Position numbers and translations under genes: made by a program
Part shown: positions 7,870-13,387 of the stretch, in pieces
How positions within the stretch are numbered: the first letter of the stretch is position 1
Layout: each line of letters begins with the position of its first letter
Source of the DNA: DATJGR01 sp032124855
GTDB taxonomy: Bacteria > Pseudomonadota > Gammaproteobacteria > Pseudomonadales > Azotimanducaceae
Length of the DNA: 13,387 bases
Reading direction: 5' to 3'
NCBI GenBank assembly: GCA_032124855.1
Contig: JAQBCT010000191.1
Location: 1-13,387, forward strand
Notes under the pieces: model-generated
The model's input: only the letters and a program-made list of their open reading frames with translations
Database searches by the model: none
Told to the model about the DNA's origin: nothing

Positions 7870-9792
7870 CGACAGCAACGAGCCTGCCTGGGCATCGAAC
7901 AGGGTCAGCCAGCGCGCGTCCGGATCGTTGCGAGCCAGATCGTAGGCGCTGCTTGCATTGGCATTGCGGATGCGCGGGTTCGCGCCGCGCTGCAGCAGAA
8001 GTAGCGCCATGTCGAACTGGTCGGTTCTCGCGGCGAGATACAAGGGCGTGTTGCCCTGATTGTCGCGCGCGTCGAGGCTGGCGCCTGCGTCTATCAGCAA
8101 CGTGGCCGACGCGACGTCGCCGTTGGCCGCTGCGAGATGCAGCGGTGTCGTTCCGGATTGAGTCGCGCTGTCGGTGCCATGTCCCGCGGCCAGCAGCGCA
8201 GCGACGCACGCGACATTGTGGCTGCTGACGGCCCGATGCAGGGGGGCGATGCCGGCATCGTCCGGGCCGAAACGCGTTGTGGTCTCGGATGTGCGCGTCT
8301 GCGCAATCAGGCTGGTGAGGATTTCGGTGTGGCAGCCGCCGGCCGAGAACCAGAGCGCGCTGCGCTGCGCCCTATCGCGCAGCGTCGCATCGGCGCCGTG
8401 TTCGAGCAGTACCAGCGTAACGGCCTCGCTGTCGAGCGTTGCGGCGATCATCAGCGCATCGCCCTCATCCGTGTCGCGCAGGTTGATATCTGCGCCGCGC
8501 GCGATCAGCAGCTCGACCAGCGCGGCGTCGGCGCCAGATGCGGCAAGCCCCAGTGGGAAATGTCCGCGCGCATCGACCGAATCCAGCGGTGCGCCGGCGT
8601 CGATGAGTCGTCGCGCGATAGCGTCGAATTGACGCTCGATTGCGATGCCTACCAGCGACTGTCCATCAGGCAGCGGTGTTGCGGTGGCTGCGCCCGCGTC
8701 GATCAGATCCGCAACGACACGCTCGCGACCGTTGTCGACCGCGCGGCTCAATGCCGTGTGCCCGGTGCTGTCGACGGTGTCCAGGTTGGTGGCGGTAGCA
8801 AGCTGACGCACCAGTTCCTCATCACCCATCCATGCGACGACGGCGAGATCCGACCAACCGGTGAAGCGCCGATCCTTGCGCATTCCCTTCAGCCGATCGC
8901 CGGCGTCGAGCGGTTGCGCCGCCGATGCGCGCTTGGGGTCGGCTGCAATACCTTTGGCCTGCGCGAGCTGTGCGGCCGACAGGCCGGCCGCGTTGCGGAT
9001 GGTCAGATTCGCGCCTGCCGTTGTGAGGGCCGCCACCGCGGCGGGGTGCTCGCGGGCAATGGCGACGTGCGCTGCTGTATCGCCGTGCTGGTCGGTTGCA
9101 TCGGGATTCGCGCCAGCAGTAAGCAGCGTACCAATGACGGCGTCCTGGCCGCGCTCTGCGGCGTAGAACAGTGCAGTTCTCCCGGCCCGGTCGCGCCCAT
9201 CGACCGATGCGCCTGCGGCAAGCAGTTGCTGCACCACGGCCGCATGCCCGGCGGCCGCCGCGGCCATCAGCAGCGTCCGGCCGTGGTCATCGCTGACAGT
9301 GAGATCGCGGCCATCCAGATGCGCCTGAATGTCCGCTTCGTTGGCCAGTCCCATGAGGGTGATCAGATTGCCGGGCTGTTCGACGAGATTGTCCAGCCGA
9401 TCCTGCGCGCGCGCATCGCCACCGCGCAGGGCTGCGCGATACCAGTTACCCGCCTTGACGATGTCTTTGGCTGTGCCGATACCGCGCTCATAGCATTGCC
9501 CCGCCATGTACTGCGAAGGAATATGGCCGAGGGTTGCGGCCTGCTCGTACAGGCGGCGGCTCTCCGGGAGGTTCTGGGGAATGCCGATGCCGGCGCGATG
9601 CAGATTCGCCAGCCGATAGATGGCTTGCGTATCGCGGTGTCGAACCAGTTCCTCCAGAAGGCGTCGCGCCTTGGCGTAGTTGCCGCTCACGATCGTGCGG
9701 TCGATCTCGGCGAAGCTGGCGTCTGCGGCAGCGCTCGGGCTGACGCACACTGCCCAGACCATCAACACGATATACAGGCTACTCCGTGCCAT
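7849..9792 (-). CDS. Secreted Sel1-like plus ankyrin-repeat protein
   Basis: A 647-residue protein starting at ATG 9792. The frame stays open 23 codons further upstream, but ATG 9792 gives a signal peptide (MARSSLYIVLMVWAVCVSPS, then AAADA) and overlaps the flavoprotein gene by only 14 bases, so translation is probably coupled. Residues 30-135 hold about two Sel1/TPR-like helical repeats (LANLHRAGIGIPQNLPESRR, then AGQCYERGIGTAKD). From about 168 onward there are a dozen or so ankyrin repeats with the typical G-x-T-x-L-x-x-A and L-L-x-x-G-A-x-x-x-x-x-D pattern, for example GNTPLYLAARTDQFDMALLL. They are interrupted at about 280-310 by a non-ankyrin linker. Both repeat types mediate protein-protein contacts and there are no catalytic motifs. 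Its place behind a redox flavoprotein and opposite a multihaem cytochrome suggests a periplasmic scaffold for that system, which is inference. Confidence 0.88.
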   Translation of the reverse strand: MARSSLYIVLMVWAVCVSPSAAADASFAEIDRTIVSGNYAKARRLLEELVRHRDTQAIYRLANLHRAGIGIPQNLPESRRLYEQAATLGHIPSQYMAGQCYERGIGTAKDIVKAGNWYRAALRGGDARAQDRLDNLVEQPGNLITLMGLANEADIQAHLDGRDLTVSDDHGRTLLMAAAAAGHAAVVQQLLAAGASVDGRDRAGRTALFYAAERGQDAVIGTLLTAGANPDATDQHGDTAAHVAIAREHPAAVAALTTAGANLTIRNAAGLSAAQLAQAKGIAADPKRASAAQPLDAGDRLKGMRKDRRFTGWSDLAVVAWMGDEELVRQLATATNLDTVDSTGHTALSRAVDNGRERVVADLIDAGAATATPLPDGQSLVGIAIERQFDAIARRLIDAGAPLDSVDARGHFPLGLAASGADAALVELLIARGADINLRDTDEGDALMIAATLDSEAVTLVLLEHGADATLRDRAQRSALWFSAGGCHTEILTSLIAQTRTSETTTRFGPDDAGIAPLHRAVSSHNVACVAALLAAGHGTDSATQSGTTPLHLAAANGDVASATLLIDAGASLDARDNQGNTPLYLAARTDQFDMALLLLQRGANPRIRNANASSAYDLARNDPDARWLTLFDAQAGSLLSLLGVNR

Positions 9793-11114
9793 ATTTGGTC
9801 TCGATGTCGATGCCGATGCGGCGTAGAAAATCCGTTGGCAATACGCCACCGGCGCAGACAATCACCTGGTCGTTGGGCAGTTTCGCGGGGCGCGCGTTCG
9901 CTTCAAGCACGACGTGGCTGGAGTCAATCGCGATGACATTGGAGTGCAGCTTCAGATCGATCTGGCCCCGCTCGCTCGCCTGCCTGACGAGATTCCGGTT
10001 GCGCTGCTTGACGCGCGAGAACGCCTCGGACCGATACGACAGGGTGACCCTTGCTTCCGGGGGCATTTGCCACCGCGCAGGCCGCTTCGAGCGCTGAATC
10101 GCCGCCGCCCACCACCAGGACGCGTTTGCCGGCGTACTGATCCGGATCGTCCAGCCGGTACACCACCTTCGGCAGTTCCTCGCCGGGCACGCCCAGTTGC
10201 CGCGGCGTACCGCGTCGGCCCAGCGCAAGCAGCACGCAGCGCGTGCGGTATTTCTGTTTGGACGTGGTGACGAGGAAAGCATCGCCGTCGGCGTCGATCG
10301 CATCGACCCGCTCCTGGTAACGGATCCGAATGCCGGTCTGCGCCTCGGCCTCCTGCCAGAATCGCATCAGCGATTCCTTGTCGATCTCCTTGAAGCGCAT
10401 GGTACCCACCAGCGCCAGTTCGGCTTGTCCGGTCATCACCAGCTTGCCGCGTGGAAAGTGCGCCACCGTTCCGCCGAGCAGATCCTGTTCTACGGTTACG
10501 TAATCCAGTTTCAGTTCATGCGCGGCAAGCGTTGCCGAGAATCCGGCTGGGCCAGCGCCGATGATCAGCACATCGTGTGTGCCTGACTTGCGGTTGCGCT
10601 TGAGACGCGGATTCTCCGCGATGCTGCCGATGGCCTGACGGCCCTGTTCAACCGCATTGCGGATCAATCCCATGCCGCCCAGTTCGCCGGCAACGTAGAT
10701 ACCTTGCACATTGGTCTCGAAGGTTGGCGTCACTGTGGGGATATCCACGCCACGTTCGGCGGAACCAAACACCAGACGGATGGCATCCACCGGGCAGGCC
10801 GTCTTGCAGGCCCCATGACCGATGCAATCCGACGGACTCACCAGATTTGCCTTGCCGCGCACCACCCCAAGCACCGTGTGTCCGGGATATTCGGGGCACG
10901 CGTGCACACACGCCTCGCAACCGATGCAGCGCGTGTGGTCGATCACCGGATGCAGCGACGGCGGTGCAATCACACCGGCCTCCAGGGAATCCAGATGAAT
11001 CGCTGCGTTTGCGGCATGCGCCAGCGCGCGCCGTCGCGTGGCGACAATCGCGAGCGCCAGCAACGGCGCGAGGTACACGAGATAGGGCAGCCAGTTGTCG
11101 GTCTGAGTCATCAT
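9779..11114 (-). CDS. Membrane-anchored ferredoxin-FAD NAD(P)H oxidoreductase, frameshifted
   Basis: A single gene of 444 codons if one base is removed from a G5 run at 10059-10063; as written it is split into two frames. The start is ATG 11114 or 11111 (MMTQTD). Residues 8-25 are a membrane helix (WLPYLVYLAPLLALAIVA). A two-cluster ferredoxin domain follows (Cys63, 66, 69, 73 and Cys97, 103, 107, with His100 in the usual Cys place). Then comes GIYVAGELGGMGLIRNAVEQ, normally the C-terminal FAD segment of thioredoxin-reductase-like proteins. Next are the FAD Rossmann motif IIGAGPAGFSATL (184-196) and the NAD(P) motif VLVVGGGDSALEAA. After the shift the frame continues ARVTLSYRSEAFSRVKQRN and ends GIDIETKYGTE. 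There is no CxxC redox pair, so it is not a thioredoxin reductase; it is more like YpdA or TrxR-type ferredoxin-NADP reductases. It probably moves electrons between NAD(P)H and the divergently encoded cytochromes. Whether the break is real or a sequencing error is open. Confidence 0.85.
10059..10063 (-). other. Frameshift site in a G5/C5 homopolymer
   Basis: On the coding (minus) strand the run reads GCAAATGCCCCCGGAAGCAA. With five C residues the frame runs on as ANAPGSK and stops at 9924 after unrelated residues. With four it reads ANAPEARVTLSYRS and continues through conserved flavoprotein sequence to the stop at 9779. One extra base therefore explains both frames, and removing it makes the gene exactly 445 codons including the stop. 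Confidence 0.85.
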
Positions 11115-11183
11115 CCTTGGCGAATCAGTGATTGGGAATCGAGCCGCTCCGGAGATCGGCAACCCGCAAAACTGCGGCGATTC

Positions 11184-11212
11184 ATTATCGGAAGCGCGCG
11201 CCGCGGCAACAA
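11184..11212 (-). promoter_or_regulatory. Candidate sigma-70 promoter for the flavoprotein gene
   Basis: Read on the minus strand, TTGTTG (11212-11207) is followed after 17 bases by GATAAT (11189-11184). The -10 matches the consensus at five of six positions; the -35 matches at three. It lies about 70 bases ahead of the flavoprotein start in the divergent gap. The match is by eye and modest. Confidence 0.35.
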
Positions 11213-11226
11213 CGTGCAGCGTTCGC

Positions 11227-11250
11227 ATTTGTGAGAGGTCGCGCACAATT
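11227..11250. promoter_or_regulatory. Possible operator: inverted repeat ATTTGTG-N10-CACAATT
   Basis: Two 7-base arms with one mismatch (11227-11233 and 11244-11250) flank a 10-base spacer, inside the 188-base gap between the two divergent redox units. The left half contains TTGTGA, resembling a CRP/FNR-type half-site, but the right half does not keep CRP spacing, so the regulator is not identified. A -10-like TATGCT at 11267-11272 lies just downstream, towards the cytochrome b gene, with no clear -35. That would suit an activator-dependent promoter. Confidence 0.35.
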
Positions 11251-11302
11251 TCGAACGACGCGAGGCTATGCTCGGGATTGGCTAGCGGTGACGGAATCAA
11301 GG

Positions 11303-12265
11303 ATGACTCGGACGGCGTCGGCACGCATCGTTGCGACTGACCGGCCTGTGCCGCAGCGGCCCGCCAGTGTCAGCGACGCAACGACATCCCGCCCGCGTGC
11401 GCAGGCGAGTGTCGCGCGCGATCCGTTGTGGATGAAACTGGGCGCGTTGCTGTTCTACGGCTTGTCTGCGCTGGCGCTGTACTGGGGTTGGTCGGTCCGC
11501 GATCAGAACTACATCTCTGCCGAGTTCGGCCTCGGCTATCTGCTGGGAATCATTGGCACGACGCTGATGGCGTTGCTGCTGCTATACCCCGCGCGCAAAC
11601 GCGTGCGCGCATTCCAACGCCTTGGCCCGATCAGCGCCTGGTTTCGCGTGCATATGCTGTTCGGCGTGGTCGGACCGATTCTGGTGCTGTTTCACTGCAA
11701 CTTCGCGCTGGGTTCGTTCAACAGTCGAACGGTACTGTTCGCCACACTCATCGTCTCCATATCCGGCTTCTTTGGACGCTATTTCTACGCCCGCATCCAT
11801 CATGGTCTGTATGGCAGCAAAGCGAGCCTCGATGAATTGCAGCGCAGTTTTCTCGACCTGCGTGACAAACAATCCGTCTTTGCTTCCATCCTGCCAACGA
11901 TCATGGCGGAGCTGACACGGGTGGAGCGGCCACTACTGTCGAATGCGGGTCAGTTGCAGGCCGGCATGCTGGCAGCGATGTGGACCGGTATCACCACGCG
12001 CTGGGCGTATCTGCGAGTGCGCATGCGGCTGAGCGAAGCGCTCGATGCCGCGGCCCGCAGCTCTGCCATCGTCGCGCGTGAACGGTCGCGTCTGGAACGG
12101 AATTGCCTTCGCTACGTGGCGCATCGCATGCGCCAGCTGCGCAGATATGCCCAGTTCGTGATGTTCGAGCGGCTGTTCTCCATCTGGCACGTGGTGCACT
12201 ACCCGCTGTTTCTGGTGCTGGTGGTGGCTGTTATCGTGCACATCATCGCTGTGCACATGTACTGA
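11303..12265 (+). CDS. Dihaem cytochrome b / ferric-reductase-like membrane protein
   Basis: A 320-residue inner-membrane protein. Residues 1-44 are a polar, basic Ala/Pro/Arg tail, probably cytoplasmic. Membrane helices follow at about 45-63, 74-95, 116-136, 144-162 and 292-318. Two helices each carry His residues 14 apart: HMLFGVVGPILVLFH (His117 and His131) and HYPLFLVLVVAVIVH (His299 and His313). This is the classic bis-His arrangement for two stacked b-type haems in ferric reductase and b561-like proteins. Between helices 4 and 5 lies an unusual hydrophilic, largely helical stretch of about 125 residues rich in Arg/Leu/Glu. It has no flavin or NAD(P) domain of its own, so electrons would come from another protein, plausibly the divergent flavoprotein. 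ATG 11303 is chosen because the frame upstream looks non-coding; the ribosome site is poor (AAGG touches the ATG) and GTG 11288 or ATG 11432 are alternatives. The multihaem gene starts 7 bases after the stop. Confidence 0.82.
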   Translation: MTRTASARIVATDRPVPQRPASVSDATTSRPRAQASVARDPLWMKLGALLFYGLSALALYWGWSVRDQNYISAEFGLGYLLGIIGTTLMALLLLYPARKRVRAFQRLGPISAWFRVHMLFGVVGPILVLFHCNFALGSFNSRTVLFATLIVSISGFFGRYFYARIHHGLYGSKASLDELQRSFLDLRDKQSVFASILPTIMAELTRVERPLLSNAGQLQAGMLAAMWTGITTRWAYLRVRMRLSEALDAAARSSAIVARERSRLERNCLRYVAHRMRQLRRYAQFVMFERLFSIWHVVHYPLFLVLVVAVIVHIIAVHMY

Positions 12266-12272
12266 GGCGCCT

Positions 12273-13387
12273 ATGGCCAGCCGCGCCGGCTTGCTGCTGA
12301 TCATCTCCCTCGTCGCGCCGTCGCTCGCGGATGCCGCCAGCGTGGAGCGGTTGGTCATGCCTGGACCGGTAATCGAGGGACACGCCGATCTTGAGAGTGA
12401 GTGCTCCAACTGCCACAAGGCCTTCGTTGCTGGCGAACAGACCGCGCTATGTCTCGACTGTCATAAGGACGTGGCGGCGGACGTTGCCGAACACGCGGGC
12501 CTGCACGGCACGCTGGCAGTGGCGACCCCGCAACTGATCTGCAAGTCGTGTCATACGGAGCACAAAGGCCGCGCTGCCGACATTGTGGGGCTGAACCGCA
12601 ATCTGTTCGATCACGATCGCACTGACTTCCCGCTACTTGGGGCGCACGCGGGACGCGACTGCGCGGCCTGCCATGAAGTCGGTAAACCGTTTCGCGATGC
12701 GCCCAGCAGTTGTGTTGGCTGTCACGGCAAACAGCAACCGCACCACGAACGCCTCGGCGAGGACTGTGGCCTGTGCCACTCGGAAACGCGCCGTTGGCCC
12801 GACGTTCGATTCGATCATGCGACGACGGACTTTCCTCTAACGGGCGCACACGTGGACGCAGTCTGCGGGAGTTGCCATGTCAACGAGGTCTGGAAGGATC
12901 TGCCTAGTTCATGCGTGGCCTGTCACAGCGGCGATGACGTGCATCGCGGCACGCGCGGCGGCAAATGTGGGAGCTGCCACAACACGACCAGATGGTCTGG
13001 CGCGAAGTTCGATCATTTCGAAGAAACGGGATTTGCACTCGAGGGGCGCCATAGCGAAATTGTCTGCGCCGCCTGCCACCTCGACAACATGGCCATCAAA
13101 CAGCCGCCGAAAACCTGTGTCGGCTGCCATAGCGCTGACGATGACCACAGCGGCCGATTCGGTTCTGATTGCGGCCACTGTCATGGTGTTGCGACGTGGG
13201 AGACCCGCTACGACCACCTGGCTGAAACCGGGTTCGCCCTGCTGGGCGTGCACGAGAATCTTTCCTGCACCAGCTGTCACAAAGGCGCGTTGACGGACGC
13301 TCTGCCCACTACCTGCGTGGGCTGCCACGACAAAGACGATCCGCATCACGGCCGCCAGAGAGCCTGTGACAGCTGTCATACGGTGGT
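12273..13387 (+). CDS. Multihaem cytochrome c (at least 15 CXXCH), cytochrome c3/tandem triheme type, 3' end missing
   Basis: The frame is open from ATG 12273 to the window end (371 full codons, no stop). A ribosome site TGAGG overlaps the stop of the cytochrome b gene. Residues 1-20 are a signal peptide (MASRAGLLLIISLVAPSLAD), as needed for periplasmic haem attachment. Fifteen CXXCH motifs are present: CSNCH, CLDCH and CKSCH in the leader, then CAACH, CVGCH, CGLCH; CGSCH, CVACH, CGSCH; CAACH, CVGCH, CGHCH; CTSCH, CVGCH, CDSCH. The last twelve fall in four modules of about 67 residues, each opening with F/Y-D-H. Extra conserved His residues (the FDH, a GxH before the first motif, and a His between the second and third) probably supply distal haem ligands. 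It should act as a periplasmic or surface electron wire accepting electrons from the membrane cytochrome b. The partner at the far end is unknown. Confidence 0.93.
   Translation, partial: MASRAGLLLIISLVAPSLADAASVERLVMPGPVIEGHADLESECSNCHKAFVAGEQTALCLDCHKDVAADVAEHAGLHGTLAVATPQLICKSCHTEHKGRAADIVGLNRNLFDHDRTDFPLLGAHAGRDCAACHEVGKPFRDAPSSCVGCHGKQQPHHERLGEDCGLCHSETRRWPDVRFDHATTDFPLTGAHVDAVCGSCHVNEVWKDLPSSCVACHSGDDVHRGTRGGKCGSCHNTTRWSGAKFDHFEETGFALEGRHSEIVCAACHLDNMAIKQPPKTCVGCHSADDDHSGRFGSDCGHCHGVATWETRYDHLAETGFALLGVHENLSCTSCHKGALTDALPTTCVGCHDKDDPHHGRQRACDSCHTV
12606..13387 (+). repeat. Tandem three-haem protein modules within the multihaem cytochrome
   Basis: Modules begin with F/Y-D-H at residues 112, 180, 246 and 313 (bases 12606, 12810, 13008, 13209), giving repeat lengths of 68, 66 and 67 residues; the fourth is cut by the window end. 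Each shares the order F/YDH, then F-A/P-L-x-G-x-H, CxxCH, P-x-x-C-V-x-C-H, H, G-x-x-C-x-x-C-H. The DNA copies have diverged, so duplication is old and the repeat is kept by selection on the protein. Confidence 0.88.

Noticed and set aside
8137..9936. 599-codon open frame on the plus strand
   Set aside because: It is antisense to the ankyrin gene, whose repeats are unmistakable. The plus translation is Arg/Cys-rich with no domain; it results from GC-rich codon bias.
1..13387. CRISPR array, tRNA/rRNA genes, integrase or transposase
   Set aside because: No direct repeats with regular spacers, no cloverleaf-like or rRNA-like stretches, and no recombinase motifs were found on reading. The only repeat-type element is the hairpin at 3655-3761.

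Overview
The window is GC-rich, densely coded and bacterial. YegD, a YcbZ/LonB-type Lon-family protease, a FATP-type acyl-CoA synthetase and the codon use together suggest a proteobacterium, most likely a gammaproteobacterium of the Xanthomonadales/Nevskiales/Steroidobacter kind. That placement is an inference. No rRNA, tRNA, CRISPR array, integrase or recognisable transposase gene was seen.

Layout. Positions 2-1234 (+) hold the C-terminal part of a Lon-family ATP-dependent protease, cut by the window start. A 269-base gap, with no promoter or terminator I can defend, precedes a membrane-anchored lytic transglycosylase (1504-2196, +). Next come an LLM-class, luciferase-like flavin/F420 oxidoreductase (2319-3200, +) and a 102-residue secreted Tyr/His/Arg-rich protein (3338-3646, +). 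A 107-bp element with perfect 31-bp inverted arms (3655-3761) fills the gap before yegD, an Hsp70-like ATPase (3776-5071, +). A FATP/FadD6-type acyl-CoA synthetase (5076-6884, -) converges on yegD with only 4 bases between the stops. A metallo-beta-lactamase-fold hydrolase (7006-7869, +) is divergent from the synthetase. Its 3' end overlaps, antisense, the end of a Sel1/ankyrin-repeat secreted protein (7849-9792, -).

The most interesting part is the right-hand third, two divergent transcription units separated by about 190 bases. Leftwards runs a membrane-anchored ferredoxin-flavoprotein NAD(P)H oxidoreductase (9779-11114, -, broken by one extra base in a G5 run), overlapping the ankyrin protein by 14 bases. 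Rightwards runs a cytochrome b/ferric-reductase-like membrane protein with two His-x13-His pairs (11303-12265, +). Seven bases later comes a multihaem cytochrome c (12273 to the window end, +). This last gene stays open to the end of the window and already has 15 CXXCH motifs, arranged as a leader plus tandem three-haem modules.

Together these four genes look like a trans-envelope electron-transfer system. Cytoplasmic NAD(P)H would pass electrons to a flavin/Fe-S protein at the inner face of the membrane, then to a dihaem cytochrome b, then to a periplasmic multihaem wire, with an ankyrin/Sel1 protein as possible scaffold. The direction of electron flow and the terminal partner cannot be read from the sequence. 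The flavoprotein looks circularly permuted: the segment that normally ends a thioredoxin-reductase-like fold lies before its FAD-binding start.
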